Source: Hexactinellida sp. DTS-2022
Lineage: Eukaryota; Porifera; Hexactinellida
Direction: 5' to 3'
NCBI GenBank assembly: GCA_028753945.1
Contig: JAPNXP010000002.1
Span: forward strand, 2,046,001 to 2,110,000
DNA length: 64,000 bases
The position numbers were made by a program, and so were the translations under genes. The notes beneath the pieces are model-generated. The model did not search any database and was not told the origin of the DNA. It saw only the letters and a list, made by a program, of their open reading frames with translations. This document shows, piece after piece, positions 22,326-33,357 of the stretch (the stretch's first letter is position 1; every line of letters begins with the position of its first letter).

Positions 22326-25300
22326 TATAACATTTGATTCTAATTGATAAGATACAATTATAATCATGCAATGCATTTCAATAAACACAAATTCTTTGAA
22401 GTTAATTCTAATTATATTCCCAACAATGCATCCAACAATCGCATGTGTGAAAATCTAATGAATCGATTGCAATTTTATCAAAGTAATTCATGCGCGCCGT
22501 ATGTCATAATCATAACATACGTATGTATAATACTAGCTATATTACATCGAGGTAATATATGTACAATTTCAGAATCAATGTTATATCATAACTTAGATAC
22601 ACCGGAATTCACAATATACTAGTTTAAATTCATAAGCACCCCTTGACATTAAAAATGGATAAAAGTGCGTTACACTGGTGTATATACACTTGTAGCCAAT
22701 ATAGTTCATAAAGTGCATATACACCAACTTATCAGTGTACATGCATGTGCACTGGTGTACATGCATGTACACCAAAAGTGCATATACACTGCACATTTAC
22801 ACCGCCTACGAGACCTCCAGAGCATGTGGATGCATGGTTACGAGCGATTCATCGTGAAAATATATCAGACTTAAAGAATGTATTTGTTTGTGTAAAGCAT
22901 TTCGTGAAGAAGATATCATTAGAGGTTATAACGTCTTGCAGTCTGAAGGTACCTATCGTGGTATACCTTGTATAAGATGCAAATTATTTGAAGATGCGGT
23001 ATCATGCATTTATCCTAACTGTCCATCTTACCTTACTTCAATTCAAACAAAACGAGTTCGTTACTCTCGTGATGAGAAGGAGGCTGAATTAATTGAAAAA
23101 GCGATCACTCAGAGTCTAGAGCACACGTTACAGATTAAGTAGCTTATACGATCGACTCATATGATAAACTTAAAGAAAATATCAATTTACTTCCTCTTCC
23201 CGAGGATTGGATACAGAGGAATTCAAACTCGAATTATGTACATTTTCTTAAGCCAACATACTTCAATGAACAATTGGAACTAAATTCTTCAATGACAATT
23301 GATTCTTCACTCTACGTTAAGGCTAAACGTGGTAGCATTGCTGTTTCGCTAAGCGCCAATACCATCAGCGACACCAGACAAATCGAAATCCTCTTCAACG
23401 AAATAACGAGTTTTCAAATAACAACACCGGAAGATCCGATTACAAATCAGTTGGATACCGATGTACATGAAGCAGCTGCACAAATAAAATTAGCTATAGC
23501 CGAATGTGATTATTCAGACCAAGATTCAGAGAGTTTTAGTGGAAATACTTCATACAATGTTAACATGATTCAACAGAGACTGCAATTTATCCTCTGTCAA
23601 TTTGAAAATTCCCTCAGTTTCAAGAATAGTCGGCGATACAACATCATCAAACAAGTTGTTGCTTTAAAGGTACACCTCATCTCTCCAGCTTGTTATAGTT
23701 ATCTTCAATCGCTCGAGTGCCTTTGCTTACCGAATCAAAGGAATATATTAAAATTGTGTTCTAATATTGGCTTAGAGAGTGAATTTTCATGTTATCTCGA
23801 AAAAGTTACTTATAATTTCATAACTCTTTAACGCAATGTTATCATCCACATAGATGAAATTCATATCAAATCAGACATTTCATACAAAGGGGGGGGAATC
23901 ATTGGTTCTACGCTTAATATAAACGAGCCCACCAAAACTGTTTCTGCTGTAATGGTATCCAGTTTGTATCGAAAATGGTCAGAAATTGTACATCTTTTAC
24001 CTTGTTCTAGCATCTCATCAATTGAACTAAAGCCTATTATTACACAAGTAATTGGCGAAATAGAAAATTGTGGACTGTCCGTTCATGTTTTCTGCACTGA
24101 TAACCATCCTTTGAATGTTAGTCTTTTCAAATTATTTTCACCAGATCAAAAGACATTAATACCAGAAGTTATACACCCTTGTAATCCATATCGGCCATTG
24201 TTTTGGCATTGATTTTGTACATATTCTAAAACCATTCGGAACAATTGGCTCAATCTTAAAGACTATCAGCGAACATTTGGGTTTCCCAGGTTCGAAGATT
24301 TAAATGTTCTTAATACAGCTTCTTTTGAAGACATCCGCAAGTTAAACAAAAATGAACAACATTCTGAAGTTAAGATCGCTCCTCGACTTACTGGTAAATC
24401 GTGTTACCCTTCAAATTTTGAGAGAATAAATGTAATCTTCCTTAAATTTTTTGATGAGTCTACAGATGGTGCTCTTACTGTATTTTCGAATTCTCGTTCA
24501 ACTATCAAATCACACACAGCCGAATTTGTTAGCCCTCATCCTTAATATTTGAAAAGTATTCAACATCAATGTATCCAAATAAAGACATACGATTAAATGA
24601 TGAAAATTTAAAACAACTTGGATATAACGATTTTCGTTTTTCCTTTCTTTCCAAAGTAGTGGATTGGTTAGACTGTTGGTCATCAAGTTTAGAGAAAAAC
24701 AGAAAATTATCGGCACAAACCTTCACTTCTTTTAAGCATTTGTATGGACTTGATAAAATCGTTAATTGTTTCACTGAGAATAGATAGTTTCAATACATGT
24801 TAAGCTCTCGATTACAGAATCAACCTCTGAACACCATTTTGGGCTCCATCGCATGATGTCTGGCGCTCACTATCACATCAGTTACTGTCAAATTCTAGAG
24901 TCTGAAATTGTCAGATGTATTAAAATTGTTTTCCTAAAGTGCAGAGACAGACACAAGTGATTGTAGTTCACTAAAAGATTTTCTCGCGAATTTGTCAGTA
25001 CAGACCACCCGGACACGAGTAAATTTCTCCTTTGATTTAGAAGATTACATGATCGAAATGGATGACCTTTCTCGAATTGTTTTGAAAGACGAAATTTTAC
25101 AGTCCCTTGTGTTCATCGCAGGCTATGCTGTTCATTCCTATAAGAAATCGACTTAAAAATGTCAAATATGTTTACAATTTCTTACAGAAGATAAAGATAT
25201 GCTTTTTGATAACCCGAAATTTCAATTAATCAAAGTAATAGACCGCGGATCCCTCAAATGGCCATCTAATATAGTTGTGGATTCCATTGTAATGGTTTAG

Positions 25301-25829
25301 AGATGCTTTTCAATAATAGAACAGAATGAATGTCTCTTGAAACAGTTTTCAACAGGTCAATCACGGGAAATCCTAGTCCAACTATAGCCCTTACACTAAT
25401 TGAACTAGACAGTAATGAAGAATGGAGAAGAAGTTGTCAAAATTGCAGTACATTCGTTGGGATATTCTAACTAACTGATAACAGTCACCAGCAAGTTATT
25501 ATTGCTAACAAAGTGAAAAGCGTAAATTCAGTATTGTTGTCAAGAAGCGAAAATTGTAGGAAATTATATAAGTTCAAATGGAGTTAAAATAGTACATAAT
25601 AATTATCTGTCTCTAATAGCCCTTTCCTAGTTCATTGTGTTACGTACAGAACATGAAACTGTACATACGTATATCTGTTCTAATAGTTTTACGCTTCATA
25701 AAGAAGCTACAGTATAATGATATACCAATCAAATAAACTATTTGAATTGATTTTGTGCTTTTTAAATCCGGCCTGGTGACATATCCATAGTCCAAATTTC
25801 GCATCTTGTGTAATGGCCTTATGTTACGT

Positions 25830-26066
25830 GGTCACGCATGTACAATAATGATGCGGGCACGTTGGTCACACCAGATTGCCAACATGCTTACTCATTGTCG
25901 CATGATGACGTATTTACAATGATATCACAATGTTAAATTTGACATTTAGGCCTATTTACGATTTATAATAAATGTTAGAAGTATATAAACCACACACCAA
26001 CCGCTACGCGGTTGGTGTGTGGTTGTGTTCTGCCGCGAAGCGACCGAGCAAGCGAAGCGCGCTAGT
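25830..26066 (+). mobile_element. Helitron-like repeat with 16-bp hairpin and CTAGT end
   Basis: A perfect 16-bp hairpin (ACCACACACCAACCGC, loop TAC) spans 25989-26023. It is followed by GCGAAGCGACCGAGCAAGCG and an end in CTAGT at 26062-26066. A reverse copy with a decayed hairpin lies at 29599-29815; partial copies lie at 2890, 28411 and 30760. CTRRT ends are a Helitron hallmark, but here the hairpin sits about 40 bp from the end, further than in classic Helitrons. A Helentron-type or unrelated family is possible. Confidence 0.5.
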
Positions 26067-26109
26067 ATATAGTATATCAACACACAATAAACAACGATCA
26101 ATTGTTTAT

Positions 26110-26271
26110 TTTATGGCACTCGCTTTTCTACTTAGTATCGATCTTTCACAAATTATGTCAAGACAGAGAGTATTTCGTGATAGACTCAATCCAATTGATG
26201 TTTATAATGATACAGAATTTATCGCGCGTTACAGAGTTACTAAATATATGTTCGTTCAGTACATGTTTTGA
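26110..26271 (+). pseudogene. Harbinger-like transposase N-terminal fragment
   Basis: The residues RQRVFRDRLNPIDVYNDTEF followed by IARYRVTKYMF are typical of the N-terminal start of PIF/Harbinger (HARBI1-like) transposases. A stop follows at once and the rest of the gene is missing, so this is a small relic. Confidence 0.55.
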
Positions 26272-26379
26272 ATAATAAATAAGATTTGTATATTTTCTGT
26301 AGCACCATACGATAATATTTGAACACCTAGAATCATATAGACATAAGCGATATAATAGGTATTAGCAATTCGCAACATA

Positions 26380-26543
26380 CAGTAATCTCGGGACCAGGTT
26401 ACATTGACTCGATTAAGCGGAGAAATCTATTAACAGAAAATATTTTAAGCCGAACTGTCATTCAGTGCAATAAATCCTCTGAAATTTTACCCCCAAAGCG
26501 GAGAAATCTATTAACCGGACGCTCTATTAAGCGGAGTCGACTG
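26380..26543 (-). mobile_element. Tigger-like element, CAGTCGACTCCG type, complete
   Basis: This 164-bp element lies between TA dinucleotides; the minus-strand end is CAGTCGACTCCGCTTAATAG and the other is CAGTAATCTCGGGACC. Three internal copies of GCGGAGAAATCTATTAAC-like subrepeats are present. Confidence 0.75.
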
Positions 26544-26715
26544 TATATGAAATATAAAATAAATATGATCAGCAAGTGAGATATTCGGTAAGTCCTTCGA
26601 CTACGGGTGAATTGTTTACATAGTCCACTTCAAGAATTTCAATTAATATTCATAGTCGCATTACTCAACTCAAACCAACTCACCTCAATAAATAAGAATA
26701 TACACAAATACGTAT

Positions 26716-27045
26716 GTTGGGATGAAACGAATATATCGAATATTCGTTCGAAATGATTGAACGAATAATAAACTTAAACGAATATTCGTTTATTACTTTT
26801 TGAACAACAACCTAATTAAGTAGAGCTGGAGAGTGTAAATTCCTAACTTTTTTGTGTCTAATGCACATTGTAACTATAAGTTTAATACAAAAATTGTAAC
26901 ATCAATACAAAACTATTTCCCACAGTATTTGAGTCTTTAAATTTTAATGAATAGCATCAAAAACGAACGAATATTTGAAATTTCATCGTTTAGAAAAAGA
27001 TTCGTTCGTTATATTTAGAACATTCGTTTCAGCGGAACAAATATG
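26716..27045. repeat. CGAATATTCGTT-rich inverted element
   Basis: The motifs AACGAATATTCGTTT and ATTCGTTCG cluster at 26726-26795 and, reversed, at 26963-27030. The right side ends CATTCGTTTCAGCGGAAC and the left starts TTGGGATGAAACGAATAT, suggesting inverted termini. The build resembles the CARGGTTGGG elements. Confidence 0.45.
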
Positions 27046-27410
27046 CAATAATAGCTAAACTATGATTCTTATTGATTGGTATCAAACAAAGGTGTAGTAG
27101 ATATTGTATACAACCGAAAAATCTCAAGGAAGCCAAATATATAACCTATTGACAACTAATTTGATCAGAATTTTGTACAAAAAACAAAGTTAACTACTAC
27201 GTATATCTAACTATGGAGCAGAGGCAAATTGGACCAGTAGAAAGAACATATTGAAGAAATAATAGCGAGAGATGTGAACAAATTACTTCAAAATTTAAAC
27301 AAACCAAGAGTTGTAACTATCCTTTAGAAATATATTTTATCATTGGATTTGGAATTACGACGGTGTATTAATTAGTAGTACAAAGTATTCGATTAACAGA
27401 GTATCCTCAC

Positions 27411-27780
27411 TAGAAATCAATGAAGAGTCTAATTGAAGATCCGAATTGTTAAAATCAGTTCTCTGTTTATCAAGATGATAGTCTATGTTTAATTCTAAAC
27501 TCGCTGATTGTGTTTGTTTAACTGTTTTCCTCTTCATAGGATTCACCAAAAATACCCCTCCTTTCTCTAAAGTTGAAGACCTTGGTCTTGGAGGAGTAGA
27601 TATATCAGTATAACTTTCCTCAGCGATGATTGCAGAAATCTTTTCAACAATACAGTCAGACAAATTTCTAGAAACTTCAATATCATATATATGATCATTT
27701 CCTTTCTCATGCAATTTACTAGAATAAAGTAGAGAAGACGAAGAGAGATTCCATACCTCTTTATGTAAGCTTTCTTGAGC
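27411..27780 (-). CDS. Host amphiphysin/BIN-like gene, exon ending the BAR domain
   Basis: This 370-nt minus-strand exon lies between the acceptor TTTCATATTTAG and the donor TTTCTA|GTGAGG. It starts in phase 0, matching the 47355 exon, and ends in phase 1, matching the 4324 exon. It opens AQESLHKEVWNLSSSSLL, the expected last BAR helix (amphiphysin has a comparable FHKE stretch). About 100 residues of disordered Ser/Thr/Pro-rich sequence follow, including DISTPPRPRSSTLEKGG, a proline/arginine patch of a kind that can bind SH3 domains. If the donor at 27410 is not used, the frame runs 18 codons further to a stop at 27355, a possible alternative end. Confidence 0.7.
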
Positions 27781-28010
27781 CTAAATATGAAATTATATTA
27801 TTAATATTCGATTGTTGTTTGTTTGTTTGTTTGTTTGTCCGAATTGTATTAAAGTGATGAGAAATTGAAACCGCGTTTCTAATTGAGATAGAGACTAAAA
27901 TCCAAAGGATATTATATGTAAACAAGTATGCTGATTTCAAATTTGGCAATTAAAAATTTCCAATATAAATATTTATTGATGTTGTTAACTTTAAAAAATA
28001 GGCAAACAAA

Positions 28011-28205
28011 TTAGTGAAAATTCGAAATGAAGAGGGCGATACCGCCAGGCGGTTGAGTTACCTGTCGCGAAGCGACCGAGACCGAAGGGCTCGTAATATA
28101 ATATACTACGAGCAAATCTTGTCCAAAATATGAAAAGTGAAATTTATCAGATGATGTTGCTAAATAATTAATTGAAAAAAACAATAATGACATAGCATAT
28201 CAAAC
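28011..28205 (-). repeat. Dispersed repeat ending GACCGAAGGGCTC
   Basis: Its edges (GCGAAGCGACCGAGACCGAAGGGCT and TTTTAGTCAACATA) recur at 51620-51830. The core CGCGAAGCGACCGAG is shared with the Helitron-like family. Confidence 0.4.
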
Positions 28206-28410
28206 TAATGTTAGTTTATTTTAGTCAACATATCGTTCAATCTTAACATCAAGTTGAATCATCTAGAAAGGTTATTATGCTGCTAGAAGCTTAAACGTAT
28301 GAATTAAAATTATTGTTCAGATATCTTTGGACGTTGGTGTAGTATTCATAGTATATATTATAGCTAGGAAATATTAACATGGAATGGGAAAGTATATTCC
28401 AAATCGTTAT

Positions 28411-28535
28411 CATGTGAACTAGCGCGCTACGCTTGCTCGGTCACTTCGCAACATGAACTAGTAGTTCACATAACAACCACTTCGCGATTGTTGTGTGTTG
28501 CAATCGGCACTTCGTGCCACGCGAAGGAGTAAACT
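28411..28535 (-). repeat. Helitron-like CTAGT end, minus strand
   Basis: AACTAGCGCGCTACGCTTGC at 28417 is the reverse of the CTAGT terminus at 26066. A hairpin-like ACAACCACTTCGCGATTGTTGT follows at about 28473-28495. Confidence 0.45.
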
Positions 28536-28800
28536 CATGTTATTTATAATAAAATATTTTTCAAATTTTGTAATATCATGATGACGTTAGATTTTGACAA
28601 TGAGTAGATTATTTGTGAATTTGGGTTGGTAATATTAATGTACATTATAGTAATAAATTTTCATATTTCTATCTCTCATTGGGTGTGAGTTATTTCAATT
28701 AGGAGAATTTTCACATTTTAAAAATTGTGACAATGATATCATAATTTCATGGTAGGTGTGAATTTTCGTTCAAGCCTTAAACCTGTCGGAACAAGACCTT

Positions 28801-28856
28801 TGAGATAATGAGATAATTAGTTTAGAAAATTATATGCTAATTATCTCATTATCTCA
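28801..28856. repeat. 20-bp perfect hairpin
   Basis: TGAGATAATGAGATAATTAG at 28801-28820 is perfectly complementary to 28837-28856, with a 16-nt loop. Confidence 0.8.
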
Positions 28857-29184
28857 AAATTTAATGAAGTTAAGCATAAATGATGTATTATCAATGAATA
28901 GGAAGTTAGCTATTCCAGATAGATCATAACTAGCCAATTTACATAAAATTGATAGTCTTTGAGTTATGGCTCATTTTAGGAATATACATATCCCTGGCAA
29001 CCGAGGAATGTGTCAACTTTCCATTTATGATCTCAATATTTGATTTAACTAGTCCTGGGCAATCATGTTCCAATCTTGAACATTTATAACGCGGTTAACT
29101 GTGGTAAAGCAGGTTATTAAAACACAATACTTCGCCACCCCTAGTTTCAGCATGAATATAATAAGTGATGAGTCAGAATTGCTT

Positions 29185-29345
29185 ATGTGCATGTTGGGTG
29201 TTTCAACCAAAATTCGAAAAATCAAATTCAGAAAATCTAAAAAAATATTTTTTGACGATGTCATCATCACCTCAAGATGTTAAGACCAATATGTTAAGGT
29301 TAATCGGGGCACAAGGATCAATTGATATATTGGAAATTTGTTCGT
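29185..29345 (+). repeat. Dispersed repeat 'CATGTTGGGTGTT', copy 1
   Basis: About 160 bp (TTGACGATGTCATCATCACC and AATTGATATATTGGAAATTTG) recur at 34430-34605 and, reversed, at 41675-41790. The class is unknown. Open frames in either direction are repeat sequence. Confidence 0.6.
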
Positions 29346-29598
29346 GTCTTGCACCTTCTCCGAGATATTTGGGGACGCTGCATTAGATCGAATCCTAACA
29401 TTAGTCAATATATAGTTCGAATTCTGACTGTTGTCATAGATCGACTCGTAATATTTTACTGACGCTGAAAAATAGACCCCACCATTAGCATCTCACCTGT
29501 ATTTCTGAAATAGACAAATTATTATGCATTATACAAGTACAATGTTTACCTGTAAACACATTAATCTATACTATTAAACCACAATTAATTTATACTAG

Positions 29599-29815
29599 CG
29601 CGCTTGCTAGGTCGCTTCGCGATAGAATACAACCAGACACTAACCAATTCGCGGTTGGTATGTGGTTTATACTCTTCTAACATTGATTATAAAGTGTAAA
29701 TAGGCCTAAATAGTCAAATTTAACAATGTGAAAATTTAGTGATTACTTCATCATGCGATAATGAGTAAGCATATTGGTAATCTGCTGTGACCAACGTGTC
29801 CGCATCATTAATGTC
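29599..29815 (-). mobile_element. Helitron-like repeat, reverse copy
   Basis: This is the reverse copy of 25830-26066, with the CTAGT end at 29599 and shared ATTACCAATATGCTTACTCA. The hairpin carries mismatches. Confidence 0.5.
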
Positions 29816-29822
29816 CATGTTC

Positions 29823-30040
29823 TATTAAATTTTCAGATTTTTATCTCCTAGAGGGCGGGAATTATGTGCGGTAAGTGAATTTTCAGGGTTCTCGAAATAT
29901 GACAATGACGTCATAACTTGTCGAGGTGTGAGAAATTTCGAGTGGAAACCTCAACTTGTTGGCGGGTGCCAAAAGTTACCCCTATATGCCAAAAATCACA
30001 TTTGGATACCGTCCAGTTTCTTAAACAAATATATAAATAT
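29823..30040 (+). repeat. Dispersed repeat 'CAACTTGTTGGCGGGTG', copy 2
   Basis: It is the same family as 19780 and 45060. It is directly preceded by the GAGGGCGGGAATTATGTGCG block related to 2833. Confidence 0.7.
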
Positions 30041-30116
30041 ACCCACCCAGCCTTGTGTTTTAACTTTTAATAGTATAGATGTAAAGATTTACAGAATTGA
30101 TGAAGAAAATACAATA

Positions 30117-30732
30117 CAGTCGAAATCGGATTTTTTTGCGGGAAACCTGAATAGGATCGACGGGAATAAGATCGACCGGAATAAGATCGACCCATTGCCA
30201 CAACTGGAATAAGATCGACCGGAATAAGATAGACCCATTGCCACGACTGGAATAAGATCGACCCATTTTCACGACTGGAATAAGATTGACTGGAATAAGA
30301 TCGACCCATTTCCACGACTGGAACAAGATCGACCCATTGCCACGACCGGATTAAGATCGACCCATTTTCTCGACTGGAATAAGATCGACCCATTTTCACG
30401 ACTGGAATAAGATCGACCCGGTCGATCCTATTCCAGTCGTGGCAATGGGTCGATCTTATTCCAGTCGTGGCAATGGGTCGATCTTATTCCGGTCGATCCT
30501 ATTCCATTAGATAAATTCAGAGGTCGATCATATTCCAGTCGATCTTATTCAGTCAACACTTTTTTTGCCACGTGTCTTTTTTCCTCTCCGGGTTATTTAG
30601 CCTCCTTGCTTCTCCTTGTTTTTTCATAACCTCATAGCACTGTCTAATGTTAAATACGGGTTTTCTTGCGTATCGGGTTTTTTTTCCTCTTTTTCCATGC
30701 ATTTAGGGGGGTAAAAACCCCGATTTCGACTG
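30117..30732. mobile_element. Tigger-like element, CAGTCGAAATCGGG type, with satellite insert
   Basis: Its ends CAGTCGAAATCGGATTTTTT and complement lie between TA dinucleotides. The interior has CGGGTTTTCTTGC-type subrepeats as in 18720. Positions 30149-30550 are occupied by a foreign 28-bp tandem/inverted array. Confidence 0.8.
30149..30550. repeat. 28-bp unit array forming a giant hairpin
   Basis: About ten forward units (GGAATAAGATCGACCCATTT plus TCACGACT) run to 30419, where the array turns at the palindrome GATCGACCCGGTCGATC. About four inverted units follow. The long repetitive minus-strand frames at 30060-30399 are a by-product of the unit length and are not genes. Confidence 0.85.
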
Positions 30733-30759
30733 TACCCGCAGGGCTGATTTTTGGGATTT

Positions 30760-31046
30760 AGGATATTTTTGGGTCTGGCTTGTCAAGTTCAAGTCTTAAA
30801 CAAAATTCACATCTACCATATATTTATGACATCAATGTCACATTTTTGAAAGTGTGAAATCCATCTAAAAGCACTAATGCGATTTTGAAACGTGAAAATT
30901 TAACAAATTTGAATATTAATAGTATCAATATATCCCCACCCAAATCACAATTATGCTTACTCACTGTCAATAATGACGTCTTCATGCTGTTGTTGTGTGG
31001 AGTGCCACACGTTGTGAATGACCGAGGAAGGGTAGCGCGCTAGTAT
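30760..31046 (+). repeat. Helitron-like copy ending CGCGCTAGT
   Basis: It shares TGCTTACTCACTGTC and the terminus AGCGCGCTAGT with 25830-26066 and is highly diverged. A hAT-like element is inserted right at its end (31050). Confidence 0.4.
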
Positions 31047-31049
31047 GAG

Positions 31050-31633
31050 CAGGGCAGCCAAGAGGGGGGAGGGGGTGGCAGGGGGGACAGTTGCCTCGGG
31101 GCCCGTGGGTCTAGGAGGGCCCGTAAATTTTTCTAACCAAAGTTATTAGTTTAAGTATGTAAGTATAATGTTACCGCCAAATGCTGCCTTCAGATAATAA
31201 AATTGAATGATATATAGTTAACTTAAACTTTAATTATAAAGAGATAAGGAAATCGTGTAAAATGAACATTTGGGTTTGGGAAAGGTTCCAGAGGGGCTTC
31301 TCAATGGAAATTGATCTCCGGAAAAACTGGTCCTAAGACCATTTTCCCTGGAATTTTGTTCCAGGATCAATTTTTGGACCCAATTTTCCAGTGACAGGCT
31401 TATTCATAAATTTTTTTGGGTCCCAATATGGCGAAAAATCGACTAGGCTACTATTCTAGTATATAAGGTAACTAAATAAACACAAGCCTCAGAGGGACCA
31501 ATTTCCACAGAAGGACCAGATCTCCATGAAAACTTTGGTCCCCCCGGACCAATTTCCCAAGGGGACCAAATTTTCCGTGACAGGCCCATCATTATTGTTT
31601 GCCCTGGGGCCCGTAAAACCTCTCGGCGACCTG
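31050..31633. mobile_element. hAT-like miniature element, CAGGGCAGCC type
   Basis: This 584-bp element is flanked by perfect 8-bp repeats AGTATGAG (31042-31049 and 31634-31641). Its ends are CAGGGCAGCCAAGAGG and the complement of CAGGTCGCCGAGAGG. It is rich in GGGACCAATTTTCC-type subrepeats. It contains a remnant of the CCGTATTTATTCG element near 31425-31463. Confidence 0.85.
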
Positions 31634-31959
31634 AGTATGAGTATAAAAAGCAAATACTGGTTCTTCAATTTTTACATCATCATCGACTATTCATTCAAAT
31701 GTAAAACGTAATGGAATATCAGATAACAAATTATGTATATTTTTACTTCAAGTGATAGCTTTAGTATGTTAAATATAAAGTAAAGGCAATCATGCTTACT
31801 TAAGATGTGTTTTAACTAAGAAAAGATATAAGGGAATTAGCAAATTGGAAATAACAAGATATCGTATTTATCCAAATTCTATTCACATTCACCCCATCCA
31901 AGCGAAAACTATGAATTAAAGAACCGCTGTAAGAAAAAATCCCGAAGCTCACAAATATC

Positions 31960-32480
31960 TTGAGTAAGATTTTCAATGATGAGACTAGAACTGATGAGAC
32001 GAGAAAATTGAGGTTCCACTCAATGTTGTTGAATTTTTGGAAATTCTATCAGGATCCGAGTTATAAATTTACTATTACTGTTGGTGACGAAATTGCAGTT
32101 GTATTCTGCTCAGAACCTATGGCTAATGCATTATCTGAAATCAACAACATACAATTGGATGGGACAATCTATACTGGTCTAAACAATTTTGTCAACATAG
32201 ACAGAACATTATTCCAGAAATACACTGCATTAAGATGTTTTAACTGCAATTGTGCAAATAATCTCGACCTGCTTCATTGGTTTCACACCTACAATTGCTA
32301 TTTCAGATTGGGAACAAGCACCGCGTAGTTCATTCAAAGAAATTTACCCAAATCATAGTACATGGTTGTTGGTTTCAATATACCCAGTGCATTTGGTATA
32401 AGAATCAGAAAATTGGCTCGTACAAACCATTAAAGAGAATCCTGATCTAGCGCAGTATATTCGACAATTAATGCACTCCC
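31960..32480 (+). pseudogene. MULE transposase relic
   Basis: The frame at 31960-32328 contains INNIQLDGTIYTGLNNF, which matches the first-Asp region of MULE transposases (usually DGTF then a Q/F-rich strand). After a frameshift, GCWFQYTQCIWYK and AQYIRQLMHSH follow. These match the conserved W-F-Y/H-x-x-A-I/W segment and the following LMAL-type helix of the family. The frame is broken several times and the DNA-binding end is not recognised. Confidence 0.65.
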
Positions 32481-33357
32481 ATTTGTACCTTCATGTATAA
32501 TTCGGCAAACATATGCATCCTTTAAAAACCAGAATTGACTTTGAATTAATCAATAAAACTAGTGAAGTAGTCCAAAAACGCTGGATATAGCAAATCGATT
32601 GTGAGAACCTTCAACATACGACAGTGATGTTATAAGTAATAACGAGGCCGAGAGCTACCATGCCAAACTTAAAGAAATCATTAAGAAAGCGGATCCAGGA
32701 TTTGGACATTTGTGTCTATTCTAAATAATATAATCGAAGGAACTAACAATTAATTTGGGAGGTTACAAATGGTAAATTATCACCCGGACAAGGAAGCGAA
32801 TAAATATCCTCTTAGAAAAAAGGCGAATATTATACAAAGGAAAGCTGCAGAGTTCCGTAAACACACCTTTGCAATATATACATTAAATGGCCAACATTGT
32901 TGGTAGTTTTCCTATGTTCAAATAGTACCTCGGACATTAGTAAGTCAGAAACCTCAGGCGATGAAGTGTATCTACTGACGAAGTAGCATCATGAAATATA
33001 TGAGTAATATGTCTGCGAAGGTGTACTACAACATGATATACCCTGACGGAACACCAATTGTTGCTCTAGGTGCAGTGAGACGATCAACGAATTACAACAA
33101 CCATGCCCTCCTTGAGGAGCACCTATTGAGATCAGATTCGAAACATTTAGTTAATTGCTCCCTTTATTCTTCCTTAACTTATAACCTTCTTCATTATTAG
33201 ATTTATTCATGTAAATTTAGAAACATCACTTACAAGATAGTACGCGTATTTAAAAAATTCAAATAATAATACATCCTTAAATTCCTCTTTTGTAATGATC
33301 TATCGACAATAGTCAGAAAAAAATTCTATTAGAAATTACCAAGATATTTTCAAACTA
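32481..33357. other. Probable continuation of the MULE relic, then unassigned
   Basis: Lysine-rich text near 32780-32880 and short frames to 33200 may be further relic, but I cannot support a family. Confidence 0.3.

Larger units (their letters stand above)
21736..22795. mobile_element. TGTTGCAG foldback element (Ginger-like), copy 2
   Basis: The ends are TGTTGCAGTGTATATGCACT and a complement that has lost one A. It is flanked by perfect TTTA tetramers (21732-21735 and 22796-22799). Long arms of about 230 bp are rich in GTACATGCATGTAC palindromes. Removing it and one TTTA restores reading through the THAP domain, which fixes both the boundaries and the 4-bp duplication. It is itself invaded at 21992-22137 and 22152-22325. 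Confidence 0.85.
21651..25586 (+). pseudogene. THAP P-element transposase, dead copy
   Basis: The text follows the 966-residue protein at 6548 from its first residues (MPNKCSVPGC) to near the end, but is broken by stops and frameshifts. The THAP domain is interrupted after VPVF by the insertion at 21736-22795; without that insertion the residues on either side join in frame. Recognisable blocks include FVCVKHF (THAP Cys/His), the middle domain (23274-23831), the second catalytic Asp (CTDNHPLN, about 24100) and the third-site region (SEHHFG, about 24825). The first-site Asp region is shifted by a stop at 23829. The gene cannot make a transposase. Confidence 0.85.
20021..25826 (+). mobile_element. 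Second P-element-like transposon, degenerate and multiply invaded
   Basis: Inverted repeats of about 60 bp bound it: left 20021-20080 (ATAAGGCCATGGCACAGTAT ... CACCAGGCCGACC) and right 25768-25826. They differ by scattered substitutions and small gaps. It contains a dead THAP transposase gene beginning at 21651. A 1.2-kb MULE-like foldback (20315-21527) sits in its 5' part, and a 1.06-kb TGTTGCAG element (21736-22795) sits inside the THAP codons. No clean 8-bp flank was found. Its TIRs differ from those at 6205, so it is a different subfamily. Confidence 0.75.

Noticed and set aside
21480..22800. CRISPR-like array from repeated palindromes and spaced repeats
   Set aside because: Repeat and spacing are irregular, the setting is a eukaryotic foldback arm, and no cas genes exist.
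30060..30399. Overlapping minus-strand frames of 88-110 codons with repeating GRSYSS-like text
   Set aside because: They are read-through of the 28-bp satellite and have no protein features beyond the repeat.
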